This document shows positions 9,362 through 19,700 of a stretch of DNA of 64,000 bases, piece by piece. Position numbers and translations under genes: made by a program. How positions within the stretch are numbered: position 1 is the first letter of the stretch; every line of letters begins with the position of its first letter. The notes beneath the pieces were generated by a model. That model was given only the letters and a program-made list of their open reading frames with translations. It ran no database searches and had not been told where the DNA came from. The stretch comes from Coprococcus eutactus (GTDB taxonomy: Bacteria; Bacillota; Clostridia; Lachnospirales; Lachnospiraceae), in the NCBI RefSeq assembly GCF_025149915.1, contig NZ_CP102278.1, positions 2,022,501 to 2,086,500 of the forward strand, read 5' to 3'.

Positions 9362-11467
9362 TTATATTCTCTCCTGAAGAGGCTCGTTGAGTTTCTCCGT
9401 TCCCGGTAATACAAATCTTCCATCTTCTATGATGGCTGTCTCGGTGCCGTCCGAATGAAGTGCGTATATACCGCCGATCTCATCGTATGGGATAGTTATG
9501 TCTGTATGGCAGTTGAAATAGGCCTTTGCCAGATCTGTCTTTCTGAGAATCGAGCACTCGTTGTCCTTTGCGACTATCTCCTTGCCGTCAGGATTGTAGA
9601 GCTTGTTGTCCTCACTCCAGCTATAGCATGTATCTCCCACTGCAAAATGCGGTCCCATTTTCTCTACAATAAGGATCGGAAGCTTGTAGACAATATTGTA
9701 TTTGTTCGCCATCACATACGCCGTAGTGTTTGTTCCTATGGCGAACTCTCCTATAGGCAATGTATCCCTACCTCCAAGAAGATTTTCTCTTATAAACTTC
9801 TGGTTCATGTCGTGGTCACTGTAGTTGTCACAATCATATCCCGCTATCTTTCCATCTTCAAACTTCAGCTTCAAGTTCACATACCTGAGGCCATCGAGAT
9901 AGACCTCACTCACATTCAAAATTCCATGAGTCCCCGTGAGTTTTGGAGAAGTAAACACCTCGCCGACCGGAATATTTACGTCTGCAACACAGTTTTCAAA
10001 GTTTGTCTCCTTTGCAGGATCATCCAGCTCGTGAAGCATGACCAGCATGTCTGTCTCATTACTGCCTTTACCCACAACTCTCACACGATCTGCCTTGTCC
10101 AGCTCATCTATGATATTTTGGTGTATATGCCTAAATAGCTCATTGTCAAGGGTATTTATTCTAACTGTATCTCTAAATATCTCACGATATCTGTCGCCAA
10201 TCTCTGGTATAGGATATGCAATTATTGTAAAACTGCACTTATCTTGCTCAATATACTCATTTACTATCTGAGCACTTTCTGTTCGGTACTCAACCTGAAT
10301 CTCCTGTTGTTTTTTATCAAGCACAGGATTTGCATCACATGATACCGGTTCAAATGGATTCTCACCAAACACCTCAATGACCGCAGGACCTGCATAAACC
10401 GACGCCTCATGTGCAAGATTCCTGTATGCCTGTCTGAGCACCTCAAGCTTTCTCTCCATAAGTTTCTTGTCAAGAAACAGCGCTTCATCCATCCTATGAT
10501 CATATTCAAGCTGTTTATTCGGAACCGTTGATGAATATCCAACCCGACTGATAAGTCTTCTGTTTATACGCGAAACCGCATACCTGTAGCATATCGGTTC
10601 AAGTCCCATGGCACGGAACTGTTCTATGGCAGCTTTTACCATTCTCTCCTGGCCGAGGAAGTATCTTATATTGACAGTTTTCTTCGCTGACAGATCTATC
10701 TTGGCAGCCTCAAATCCGAGTCTGTAGCCTTCAGTGTATGTTCTCGCCATTGACTCTATTTCTTCCTCCGTAAAGGTGCTGAGATATATTGCAGTATCGA
10801 TCTCGTTTTTACTGATGTATTCTCCGTATTTATAGAGGTATGATACATCCTCAAGATCACTGTTCATAACTATATCAGTCGCAAATGTGAGATCAGGACT
10901 GAGCTGCTCTCTTATTCTGTATGACATAAAAAACTCAGCATAGTCATTTTCAAAGTAATATATAACATCCTCTAGTTCTTTTACCGTAAAATTATCCTGG
11001 AACATAAAATATATCTGGACAAATAACTCCGCAAGAAGTGTTATGTCAACTATTCTGCCCTCAAATGCATACACAGTCATGCCTCTTATCTCGTTATATA
11101 CAAATCCAAGTAGCTGGGCTATTTTCTTTATTTCGTTTTTCTCTCTTGAATAATCCTTCATGAACTCATCGGTGATATACCTGTAATTGGCGTAACTCTT
11201 ATTATAATTATCTCCTAGAATATCACTGTAAAGGCCATGGTTCATCGCCTCAAGCTGAGACAGACTCCTGTCTGAAAGGGCATCCTTCCTCACCAGTTCA
11301 AGAACATCCCCTATGCGGGTTATGAACGCTGCAACATGGGTAAAGTAACCACCATATGGCTGCTTCACAACTGATTCATGAGTTATCTGTCTTATCCTGC
11401 TGAGTACTAGTTCATAGCGTTCTTCTATATCATCAAATTCTTCTATAAAGTTGTCATAATAATTCAT
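9362..11467 (-). CDS. M29-family aminopeptidase with long N-terminal extension
   Basis: The C-terminal half (about residues 330-701) matches M29 metallo-aminopeptidases (AmpS/AmpT type), which remove N-terminal residues using two metal ions. Likely metal-site segments are GEVFTSP (Glu), GEFAIGTN (Glu), EKMGPHFAVGDTCY (His, Tyr) and HTDITIPYDE (His, Asp). Typical M29 enzymes have about 410 residues. This protein has 701, and its first roughly 300 residues are helical, acidic and not recognised by me. ATG 11467 is preceded by GAGAGGA. It is the last gene of the operon that starts with the pantothenate genes, 28 bases after the small membrane protein, and ends at the 27-bp hairpin. Confidence 0.8.
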   Translation of the reverse strand: MNYYDNFIEEFDDIEERYELVLSRIRQITHESVVKQPYGGYFTHVAAFITRIGDVLELVRKDALSDRSLSQLEAMNHGLYSDILGDNYNKSYANYRYITDEFMKDYSREKNEIKKIAQLLGFVYNEIRGMTVYAFEGRIVDITLLAELFVQIYFMFQDNFTVKELEDVIYYFENDYAEFFMSYRIREQLSPDLTFATDIVMNSDLEDVSYLYKYGEYISKNEIDTAIYLSTFTEEEIESMARTYTEGYRLGFEAAKIDLSAKKTVNIRYFLGQERMVKAAIEQFRAMGLEPICYRYAVSRINRRLISRVGYSSTVPNKQLEYDHRMDEALFLDKKLMERKLEVLRQAYRNLAHEASVYAGPAVIEVFGENPFEPVSCDANPVLDKKQQEIQVEYRTESAQIVNEYIEQDKCSFTIIAYPIPEIGDRYREIFRDTVRINTLDNELFRHIHQNIIDELDKADRVRVVGKGSNETDMLVMLHELDDPAKETNFENCVADVNIPVGEVFTSPKLTGTHGILNVSEVYLDGLRYVNLKLKFEDGKIAGYDCDNYSDHDMNQKFIRENLLGGRDTLPIGEFAIGTNTTAYVMANKYNIVYKLPILIVEKMGPHFAVGDTCYSWSEDNKLYNPDGKEIVAKDNECSILRKTDLAKAYFNCHTDITIPYDEIGGIYALHSDGTETAIIEDGRFVLPGTEKLNEPLQERI

Positions 11468-11495
11468 CTCGCGTCCTCTCTTTTCCAGCGTATTA

Positions 11496-11810
11496 TTACA
11501 AACCCATCAATAAAAATATAATCGACAGTCCAAACACTACTCCATTCATTATGATAGCCATCTTCTTGCCGGTTATTCCACCATTGTCAGCTCTGTATCC
11601 TATAACAGAGAAAACAATCCCTGTAAACGCCATTATCAGAGCGCTCACCATCAAAACTCCGTACACCCTTTGGACTTTTCCCTGTGTAAGGATGGACTTT
11701 ATTATTGATATGATGATAAACAGCCCGCCAAAGCCTCCAAGAAAGTATCCTATTATCGTGTCCGTCGGCATTCCCGGCGCCGAAACTCTGAATTCTTTAC
11801 TTCTTTGCAT
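11496..11810 (-). CDS. small membrane protein, three transmembrane helices
   Basis: I take the ATG at 11810 (104 residues), which has AGGAG six bases upstream; the frame continues ten codons further back without a site. A short polar N-terminus (MQRSKEFRVSAPG) precedes three hydrophobic segments around IIGYFLGGFGGLFIIISII, VYGVLMVSALIMAFTGIVF and KMAIIMNGVVFGLSIIFLLM. It may belong to one of the small DUF families common in Lachnospiraceae (possibly DUF6142), but I cannot confirm this. The start overlaps the end of the VanZ-family gene by 14 bases, so the two are probably translated together. Function unknown. Confidence 0.75.
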   Translation of the reverse strand: MQRSKEFRVSAPGMPTDTIIGYFLGGFGGLFIIISIIKSILTQGKVQRVYGVLMVSALIMAFTGIVFSVIGYRADNGGITGKKMAIIMNGVVFGLSIIFLLMGL

Positions 11811-12261
11811 GATATCTCCTAAGCAGCTTTGCTGTGACATAATATATACAGTATCCTACGATTCCACCCAACGTATTCATGATGATGTCATCGATATCGA
11901 ATACCCCAAGCTTCGTTATGTACTGTGATATCTCTATGGCAAGCGTAAACATAAGGGAGTACAGCAAAGCTTGCCAAAACGTTGTGTTCTTATTTCTCGC
12001 CCATCTGAGCAACATGCCAAATGGAACAAATGCAATGATATTGCCGTACAGGTTCAGAAATACACTCCAACCGGATATCTGATCCCTGTATATTATAAAT
12101 CTCTCTATCTCCTGAAACGGATGAAGATTATAACGTCTTTCATCATAACCGCTTCTTCCAAACATATCACTAAAAATAAGGAAATAAACGATACAGATTA
12201 TATAAAGCACAAACAGCACCAGACATATCGCCCGGAACTTTTTTCTATCTATTTGCTTCAA
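11797..12261 (-). CDS. VanZ-family membrane protein
   Basis: This is a 154-residue integral membrane protein with four hydrophobic segments. It carries the VanZ-family signature: a first helix, a loop with RRYNLHPFQEIERF, the central NLYGNIIAFVPFGMLLRW, then AIEISQYITKLGVFDIDDIIMNTLGGIVGY. VanZ itself gives low-level teicoplanin resistance in enterococci, but most family members have no known role, so a resistance function should not be assumed. The start is a TTG at 12261 with GGGAG at the right distance. It follows coaBC by 20 bases and overlaps the next gene. Confidence 0.88.
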   Translation of the reverse strand: MKQIDRKKFRAICLVLFVLYIICIVYFLIFSDMFGRSGYDERRYNLHPFQEIERFIIYRDQISGWSVFLNLYGNIIAFVPFGMLLRWARNKNTTFWQALLYSLMFTLAIEISQYITKLGVFDIDDIIMNTLGGIVGYCIYYVTAKLLRRYHAKK

Positions 12262-12281
12262 GATAACACTCCCACTACGAC

Positions 12282-13493
12282 TTAATCAGCAGCACGCATC
12301 TCCATTATCCTGTCAAGAAGCATGTCTGCACACTCTTCCTTTGACATCATTGGCAGTTCCCTGATCTCGTCGTTTGTTATAAGAGTGAGAACGTTGGTGT
12401 CCACACCAAATCCCGCTCCCGCGACCTTTAAATTATTTGCCGCTATCAAATCTATATGTTTAGAATCGATCTTTTTTCTGGAATTCTCAACAAGATCCCT
12501 CGTCTCCATCGAAAAACCGCATATGATCTGATCCTTTATCCCCTCTTCCATTCTCTGGGTTCCAAGTGCCAGGAGTATATCCTTTGTTCTGCAAAGAGGT
12601 ATACTCATGTCACCATCCTTTTTCTTTATCTTATGCTCGGCAACCTCCGCTGGTCTATAGTCAGCCACAGCGGCAGCCTTAATGATAACATCCTGCTCCC
12701 TGCTTCTTGACATAACCGCCTCATACATATCCTGAGCTGATGTTATGTCGACCACATTTACAAACCTTGGTGGCTCTATCTCCACTTTGCCTGTGACAAG
12801 AGTGACATCCGCCCCCCTCAGCATCGCCTGCCTTGCTATGGCGTATCCCATCTTGCCCGTTGAATGGTTGGTAATATATCTCACAGGATCAATCGCCTCC
12901 CTGGTAGGTCCCGCCGTAACCAACAGTTTCACGCCTGCCATATCCTTTTCCTTTGCAATTGCCTTCAATATATAATCCTGCAACACCTCCGGATCGGGGA
13001 GTTTCCCCTTTCCGGTGTCGCCACATGCAAGATATCCACAAGCGGATTCAACTATCTCATATCCATATGATGCAAGCTTTTTGATATTGTCCTGCACTAT
13101 TGGATTCTCTATCATTCCGGTATTCATGGCCGGTGCTATTATCTTCGGACACTTTGCTGGCATGATGGTCGTGCTGAGCATGTCGTCAGCTATTCCGCTG
13201 GCTATCTTGCCTATGATATTCGCCGATGCCGGAGCTACCATGAATACATCCGCACGCTTTGCGAGCGCCACATGTTCAACATTGAACTGAAAATTCCTGT
13301 CAAACGTATCCACAAGACACTTGTTTCCAGTAAGTGTCTCAAATGTAATAGGATTGATAAAATTGGTGGCATTTTCTGTCATTATGACATGAACGTCCGC
13401 ATGTTTTTTCACCAACATACTGGCAAGATTTGCTATCTTATATGCCGCAATACTTCCCGTAACTCCGAGAACGACCGTCTTTCCTTTTAACAT
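12282..13493 (-). CDS. coaBC: bifunctional phosphopantothenoylcysteine decarboxylase / phosphopantothenate-cysteine ligase
   Basis: CoaBC makes 4'-phosphopantetheine from 4'-phosphopantothenate and cysteine in two steps. The N-terminal flavoprotein half (CoaC) shows GVTGSIAAYKIA, APAMNTGM and the catalytic Cys loop ACGDTGKGKLPD. The C-terminal half (CoaB) begins near LLVTAGPTREAIDPVRYI and includes NHSTGKMGYAIA and AAVADYRPAEVAEHKIKK. The 403-residue length is normal. ATG 13493 lies one base after the panC stop region, and the ribosome-binding site GAGGAG is inside the panC C-terminus, implying coupled translation. Confidence 0.97.
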   Translation of the reverse strand: MLKGKTVVLGVTGSIAAYKIANLASMLVKKHADVHVIMTENATNFINPITFETLTGNKCLVDTFDRNFQFNVEHVALAKRADVFMVAPASANIIGKIASGIADDMLSTTIMPAKCPKIIAPAMNTGMIENPIVQDNIKKLASYGYEIVESACGYLACGDTGKGKLPDPEVLQDYILKAIAKEKDMAGVKLLVTAGPTREAIDPVRYITNHSTGKMGYAIARQAMLRGADVTLVTGKVEIEPPRFVNVVDITSAQDMYEAVMSRSREQDVIIKAAAVADYRPAEVAEHKIKKKDGDMSIPLCRTKDILLALGTQRMEEGIKDQIICGFSMETRDLVENSRKKIDSKHIDLIAANNLKVAGAGFGVDTNVLTLITNDEIRELPMMSKEECADMLLDRIMEMRAAD

Positions 13494-13494
13494 T

Positions 13495-14340
13495 TTATAA
13501 CTCCTCTATAAAGTTATCTATAAGTCTCGCCTTGCCAAACTTCACTGCCATGGCACAGAGTACATGTCCCTCTGCTTTCTCGATGGACTGCATGGTATCC
13601 ATGTTTACCATCTCTACATAGTCTATTGTGGCAAGCGGCTCTGCTGATATAAGCTCCTTCATAGCTCCAACTATCTTTGCAGCTTCGCGCTCACCGTCAG
13701 CGATCATCTGCTGTCCAAGCTTTACTGCCTTACTGAGAACAACTGCAGCCTTTCTCTCTTCGGCTGTCAGATATATATTCCTTGAGCTCTTCGCAAGTCC
13801 GTCAGCCTCCCTGATTATAGGGCATCCAACTATCTCTATATCAAAGTTCAGATCCTTCACCATTCTCATGATGATGGCGAGCTGCTGTGCATCCTTCTGT
13901 CCAAAATATGCTCTGTCTGGTGTCACTATGTTGAAAAGCTTACCTACAACTGTGCACACACCCTTGAAATGTATAGGTCTTGTAAGACCACAGAGCGCAT
14001 TTGGAAGACCTGTCATATTTATGAACGAAACAAATCCATCAGCATACATCTCCTCAGGTTCAGGATTGAAGATTATATCTGCACCTGTAGCCTCACAGAG
14101 CTTTGCATCAGCCTCAAGATCTCTTGGGTAACTCTCAAGGTCCTCATTTGGTCCAAACTGAATAGGATTTACAAATACGCTCACAACCGTTCTGTCATTC
14201 TGCTCAACAGACTTTTTGATAAGGCTCTGATGTCCCTCGTGGAGATATCCCATTGTAGGTACAAGACCAACTGTGAGTCCCTGCTTCTTCCATTCCTTTA
14301 CCTGTGCTCTAACTTCATCTATCTTCTTCAAAATAATCAT
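13495..14340 (-). CDS. panC: pantothenate synthetase
   Basis: PanC joins pantoate and beta-alanine with ATP to make pantothenate. The 281-residue protein has the nucleotidyltransferase signature GLVPTMGYLHEGHQSLI, including the HxGH motif, then YFGQKDAQQLAIIMRMVKDL and the KSSRNIYL loop. ATG 14340 has GGAGAAAG upstream. It sits between panB and coaBC. No panD (aspartate decarboxylase) occurs in the window, so beta-alanine must come from elsewhere. Confidence 0.98.
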   Translation of the reverse strand: MIILKKIDEVRAQVKEWKKQGLTVGLVPTMGYLHEGHQSLIKKSVEQNDRTVVSVFVNPIQFGPNEDLESYPRDLEADAKLCEATGADIIFNPEPEEMYADGFVSFINMTGLPNALCGLTRPIHFKGVCTVVGKLFNIVTPDRAYFGQKDAQQLAIIMRMVKDLNFDIEIVGCPIIREADGLAKSSRNIYLTAEERKAAVVLSKAVKLGQQMIADGEREAAKIVGAMKELISAEPLATIDYVEMVNMDTMQSIEKAEGHVLCAMAVKFGKARLIDNFIEEL

Positions 14341-14358
14341 GACACTTTCTCCTGTTCT

Positions 14359-15186
14359 TTAGTATAACTTCTCTATAACTTCATCGTCTATCTTGTATGT
14401 GTGCTCCGGTCCTGGGAATGTTCCGGCATTTATCTCATCGATGTATGCCTTTACAGCTCCTCTCATGGCATCGCCCACATTTGCAAACTGCTTTACAAAC
14501 TTTGGAACGAAGTCTGAGAACATACCAAACATATCCTGATTTACGAGGACCTGTCCATCGCAGTATCTTCCTGCGCCTATTCCTATAGTAGGAATACTTA
14601 TGCTCTCTGTTACGATCTTTGCAAGCTTCTCTGGAACGCACTCAAGCACAAGCATATATGCGCCCGCTGCCTCGACAGCTTTTGCGTCCTCTATGAGTTT
14701 CTTTGCCGCAGCCTCAGTCTTACCCTGAACCTTGAATCCGCCAAATGCATTGATAGACTGTGGCGTGAGTCCCAAATGTGCACATACTGGTATGCTCGCC
14801 TTCACTATAGCACTTATCTGAGGACACATATCCTGACCGCCCTCAAGCTTTACCGCTCCGGCACGACCTTCCTTCATGATCCTTCCAGCATTTACAACAG
14901 CATCATAGACACTTGCCTGATAAGACATAAATGGCATGTCTGTTACAACCAGAGCATTCTTTGCTCCCCTGGCAACCGCCGCACTGTGGTGGATCATATC
15001 ATCAACTGTGACTGATATCGTATCCTCATAGCCGAGGATCGTGTTGCCTAATGAATCTCCCACCAGTATCGTGTTGACACCGCATTCATCCAGTATCTTT
15101 GCTGTGGTGTAATCATATGCAGTGATCATGGATATCTTCTTGTCTGTACCTTTCATCTGCATAAGTGTCGTCGTTGTGTTCTTCAT
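14359..15186 (-). CDS. panB: 3-methyl-2-oxobutanoate hydroxymethyltransferase
   Basis: PanB transfers a hydroxymethyl group from methylenetetrahydrofolate to 2-oxoisovalerate, giving ketopantoate. The 275-residue TIM-barrel protein shows [15 protein letters not shown], the metal-binding [13 protein letters not shown] segment, and VKLEGG, with [15 protein letters not shown] near the C-terminus. ATG 15186 overlaps the stop of the upstream DUF2520 gene (ATGA), so the two are translationally coupled. That coupling supports a link between the upstream reductase and ketopantoate. Confidence 0.98.
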   Translation of the reverse strand: MKNTTTTLMQMKGTDKKISMITAYDYTTAKILDECGVNTILVGDSLGNTILGYEDTISVTVDDMIHHSAAVARGAKNALVVTDMPFMSYQASVYDAVVNAGRIMKEGRAGAVKLEGGQDMCPQISAIVKASIPVCAHLGLTPQSINAFGGFKVQGKTEAAAKKLIEDAKAVEAAGAYMLVLECVPEKLAKIVTESISIPTIGIGAGRYCDGQVLVNQDMFGMFSDFVPKFVKQFANVGDAMRGAVKAYIDEINAGTFPGPEHTYKIDDEVIEKLY

Positions 15187-16070
15187 AACTTTAATTCTCC
15201 TATTCCGTCCAAAATCTGTATCAAATCCTCATAATCTCTGTCCGGATGTTTTTTCTGTGCAACCGGTACAAGGCATCTAGAAACCGCAGTGTAAGCCTGC
15301 AGTTCATCGCCGGAAAGTACCGCCATGTGCTTTTTCACAGTTCCAATGTCGCACCGTTCTACCGGCCCGGTCAGACTGTCTGCCGGGCCCTTTGCTGCAG
15401 CATTTTCCGCATTCCCGAGAAACAATGGCATGATCGCCATCTGTGCTTCCTCCTCAGAAAATCCGCACTGTCTCAGAAGCTCCTGTGATGTGGCGAGAAG
15501 CCCCGTCACAAGATTGCTGGCAAATACGGCCGCACTGTGATATTTCACCTTATCCTTTCCTGATATCTTCACACATCTGTTTCCGAGGGTCTCTATCACT
15601 GAGCATATACGGTCCGCATATCTGTCATCTCCCTCAACGGTGAAAAATGAATTGTCCACTTCTTTATAGGATTCGTACTTTGAACTTATTGCATACATAG
15701 GATGAATCGAATAACCAAAGGCTCCCGCCTCCGTTATACCTGAGAAAATATCTGATGTCATAGCCCCGCTGGCATGACAAATGATCTTGCCACGTATGTC
15801 AAGATCTTTTAGTCTCCTCCAGACTTCTCCTATCTGTCCATCTGGAACAGTAAGAAAGATAACTTCACTGTTACTGCAAAGTTCTTCCAAGCTATTGTAC
15901 ATAACGGTCTCGGTAAATTCTGCTGCGTCCGCTGCGCTCTCACTGTGGGCACTATAATAACCACTAACCTCAAGCTGAATATGTTCAGGCTTTGAAACAA
16001 CCATCTTTGTGGTTATATATTTGCCAAATGTGAATCCTACTTTCCCAGCTCCAATAAATCCAATCCTCAT
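15183..16070 (-). CDS. Rossmann-fold/DUF2520 reductase, candidate PanG-type ketopantoate reductase
   Basis: The 295-residue protein has an N-terminal NAD(P)-binding Rossmann fold ([17 protein letters not shown]) and a helical C-terminal DUF2520-like domain containing [16 protein letters not shown] and [27 protein letters not shown]. It looks like a 6-phosphogluconate-dehydrogenase-type reductase. No panE is seen, and this gene overlaps panB by four bases at the head of the pantothenate operon. An established precedent, as I recall it, is PanG, an alternative ketopantoate reductase described in Francisella and Enterococcus. The specific substrate here is inferred from context. ATG 16070 has AGGTGA upstream. 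Confidence 0.85.
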   Translation of the reverse strand: MRIGFIGAGKVGFTFGKYITTKMVVSKPEHIQLEVSGYYSAHSESAADAAEFTETVMYNSLEELCSNSEVIFLTVPDGQIGEVWRRLKDLDIRGKIICHASGAMTSDIFSGITEAGAFGYSIHPMYAISSKYESYKEVDNSFFTVEGDDRYADRICSVIETLGNRCVKISGKDKVKYHSAAVFASNLVTGLLATSQELLRQCGFSEEEAQMAIMPLFLGNAENAAAKGPADSLTGPVERCDIGTVKKHMAVLSGDELQAYTAVSRCLVPVAQKKHPDRDYEDLIQILDGIGELKL

Positions 16071-16187
16071 ACAATCACCTGCTTATATACATCTCTTCAG
16101 TATCTGTAAAGTATATGTATTCCTCTGTCTGGCAGAATAAAGTTCAGGTATAGTTTCTTTCGAATACCATCCATTCCACATACTAAC

Positions 16188-16224
16188 ATTACCTTTTTTA
16201 AAAGTAAAGAAACAAAATCTTACT
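16188..16224 (-). terminator. weak terminator-like hairpin after purE
   Basis: On the minus strand AAGTAAGA and TCTTTACTTTT form an imperfect stem just at the purE stop, followed by A-rich then mixed sequence. It is only suggestive. The roughly 150 bases to the DUF2520 start show no convincing promoter that leaves the ribosome-binding site intact. Confidence 0.3.
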
Positions 16225-16708
16225 TAAACTTCTCTATTACCTCTTCATTTGCCTTCATTGCTGCCTTCTCCATATCCTTGCGCTCCTGCATAAGTCTGAG
16301 CTTTACAGACTCATTGTTTACTCCAATGATCTGAAGTGCAAGATATGCCGCATTCTTGCTTCCGTTTATTGCTACTGTTGCAACAGGGATTCCAGATGGC
16401 ATCTGCACTATTGACAGAAGCGCATCCATTCCGTCTAATGTTGCCCCTGAGAGAGGTACACCGATTACAGGAAGCACTGTCTGTGAAGCAACCACTCCGG
16501 GAAGTGCTGCTGCCATTCCCGCTGCCGCAATGATAACCTCTGTACCATTGTTATTTGCCTCCTCTATGAACTCCGAAAGGCCTGCATGTGCCCTGTGGGC
16601 TGACAGACATCTGACATCCACCTCAACACCATAATCTTTGAGTATTGCTACTGCTGGTTCTACCTTTGGAAGATCACTTGTCGATCCCATGATTATTGCT
16701 GCTCTCAT
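16220..16708 (-). CDS. purE: N5-carboxyaminoimidazole ribonucleotide mutase
   Basis: PurE class I moves a carboxyl group within the purine intermediate N5-CAIR to give CAIR; it normally works with PurK. The 162 residues contain the N-terminal GSTSDLPK phosphate loop, the SAHRAH motif that marks the active site, and the [11 protein letters not shown] and [22 protein letters not shown] segments. ATG 16708 has GAGGAAAAG upstream. It stands apart from purM-purN-purD, 60 bases after the hybrid sensor kinase, and no purK is in the window. Confidence 0.97.
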   Translation of the reverse strand: MRAAIIMGSTSDLPKVEPAVAILKDYGVEVDVRCLSAHRAHAGLSEFIEEANNNGTEVIIAAAGMAAALPGVVASQTVLPVIGVPLSGATLDGMDALLSIVQMPSGIPVATVAINGSKNAAYLALQIIGVNNESVKLRLMQERKDMEKAAMKANEEVIEKFK

Positions 16709-16768
16709 TCTTCTTTTCCTCTTTTCTTTTAGTTTATGATTTATATTTTGTTGTCATCATTGCTGATG

Positions 16769-19700
16769 TTACTGACTGTTAAGATACTGGTCTATCATCT
16801 CACTAGATGTCTGATAATCCCCGGATGCTACAAACTCTTTGAGCGCGGTAAAAAATTCTGTATCTATATCACCGTACTGGTATCTGTCGAGTTCGCTGAC
16901 AAGGCTTTCCACAGGTTCTCTGTCACCTGCCCTCAGAAAAGCTCTTAGTTCTTTAAGTTTTCCCTTGTTGATGCCGTCACGGTATTCCTTCTCCTCTGGC
17001 TTAATAACATGGTTTATCTTCGCCATATATTTATCTATCTGTTTGAAGAAATCGTTCATCATCGCGACGAAATCGCGGGTGTTATCTCTGGCGTACTGCT
17101 GATTTCCTATATTTATGGCTGATTCCAGGTTGGCAGCCTTTCTCTCAATACCGTAGGCTCCTAGGTTTGCACTGCTGCTCTTGATATCATGAATGATATT
17201 TTTGTAGCGTCTGACATCGTCATCTATATACGTTCTGAGCATCTGGACTTCCTCCTGATACTCCTCCTTGTAATTTTTTACAAATGTGTTGAACGTCCTG
17301 AAGCTTCCGCCCATTACTCTGACAGTATCCTCAACCGCGATGAATCTTCTGAGGATAACAGCATCCTCAATATAATTCATGTCATCCCCATTCTGGGTAA
17401 GGTCTGTATTCTTCTCCTTGACCTTATCCTCCGAAACGTAGTTTCTCAGCATCGCCTCTGCCTGGTCAAGCTCTATCGGTTTCACTATGATATCATTGAA
17501 TCCCGATGTGAGTATCTCCTCCCTTGATGTCTCAACCGTGTTGGCCGAAAGTGCAACGATAGGCATTTTCTTAAACTCTTCGCCGTCTAGATTCCTTATC
17601 TCCCTCACTGTATCGATACCATCCATGACTGGCATTACTGTGTCGATGAACACAACGTCATATCCATTCACCATGACCTTGTCAAGTGCGTCGAATCCCG
17701 ATGTCGCAGTATCACAATCAAGTCCGTAAGTATCAAATATGGTCTTTTCCACCTGAAGACTTATCTCTGAATCATCAACGATAAGAATCTTTGCATCAGG
17801 CAGCCACAGATGTGAGTTTGCATTTCTTCTGGCCATCTCTTTACGTTTTCTCTCATTGTAGTTGACATAACTATAATCAAATACCGACTGCCTCACGCTG
17901 AACCTTATGGTTGTACCGGCTCCATATATACTCTCGACATTTATCTCTCCGTCAAGCAGTCTTACTAGCTCCTTCGCAATAGCAAGTCCAAGACTCACCC
18001 TGAACATTCCTATGTCTGATCTCTCATACGAATCATCAAGCTCAAACATCGTATCAAGTCTCTCTTCTTTTACTCCAAGTCCAGTATCTGATATCTTGAA
18101 GTCAAGGTATATTTCATCATGATCCTGGTCAAATATGCTGGATATCTCCGTCACTGGCTCGTCTATGTATTCCATATACTCCTCATTATCGGCAGTCTCC
18201 GGTGTATGATCATCATTTTCAGCATTTCTGGCCATGTGCCAATCCACATCTATACTTATATATCCCTCTTTTGTCGTGCTGGCAGACCATGCAAATATAT
18301 CCTCTATTATCTCCTTGATAGCTTGCATATCTCCTATGAGACCATTAGGTATCTTGTCCTCGATGCTAACCTTCAGATCTATAAGATCCCTGTTGATCAT
18401 TCCGCCAAGTTCTTCCGATAGCTCCTCTATGAGATCAGATGCAAAATACTGCTTAAATTCAGGATCAATGATATCATCCTTAAGGTTTGACAGCTTTGAT
18501 ATTCCATCTGACATATCAAGTATCTCCCGTCCAGCTGAGTAAAGTCTGCTGTACTGTATATACTCATCGCTATGGGTATCCTGACAGCCGCGCATGGCTA
18601 TCTCTGATATGGATATAATATTGTTGAGCGGTGCCCTTATCTCGTGATTGAGATAGTTTACATAACCATTCTTCGCCTGATTAGATTTCTCAGCCTCCTC
18701 ACTTTTCTTGCTAAGTTCCTCCACCTGCTCATTCTGCTTTCTGAGCGTTCTGAATATGCTTCTCGCAACCACCACTCCGATCAGTATAAGGAGAAGTATG
18801 AGTATAATGCCCAGCATCTTTGCCAGGTTTGTCTCAAAGAATCCAAGTTCTTTGTCTATGACAAATGTCAGTGGCTGCTCACATTCGACTCCATCAGCAT
18901 TGTTTGCCGTGAGGACAAATTTGTATGTTCCCCCCTCAAGATTGGTATACTCAACCTCCATCTTGTCTGTTCCCGTGAGGGTTCTCTTCTCACTCTCAAA
19001 TCCCTCAAGATAGTAATTTACATTTATATCTGCTCTGTTAACATAACTGAGGACAGAAAATTTTATGGTTATTCTGTTCGTATTCTTTGGAACATCTATC
19101 TGTCCATCAAGGTCAGATACCGGATAATCCTTTCCATCAACCTCAACAGATGCCACCCTTACTTTCGGTGCCACCGAGTTCACATACTCTGACTCCAGAT
19201 TAATCTTGCACAATCCCTCATCACAGCACACATATACAGTGCCTGAATTAGACACATAGTTGGTTGACTTCTCTGTTATATTGGAAATTATGCCATCGTT
19301 CTTGGAGAAGCTGATATATTCAGGGGACGCACTACTCAATATGTCCTTTTCATAATATCTGTACATTCCCCTTGATCCGAATATCCACAGATATCCAGCA
19401 GAATCCAGGATCATATCATATATGCTGTTGGTATTGTCGACCGTAGTTATCTGTCTTACCGCACCTTCCCTGTAATAAAGTCCATTATCAGTTCCTATCC
19501 ATAGTCCACTGCTTCCCTCAACCATGTTTGTCACTACACTCATCTTCTGATTGTCATCGAGTGCCATATTTGTCACTCTGTAATCTGAATTGATGATGTA
19601 GATACCGGCACCGTTGGATCCAGCGTATAGGTCTCCATTATCAGACACATAAAGACTTATGATATCCGGATTGTCCAGTCCATCCATTCTTGATATATTA

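Noticed and set aside
9455..10138. 227-residue plus-strand frame opposite the M29 gene
   Set aside because: Antisense shadow of a recognised aminopeptidase.
11797..12261. VanZ-family gene as an antibiotic resistance gene
   Set aside because: There is no van cluster nearby, and most VanZ-family proteins have no shown resistance role.
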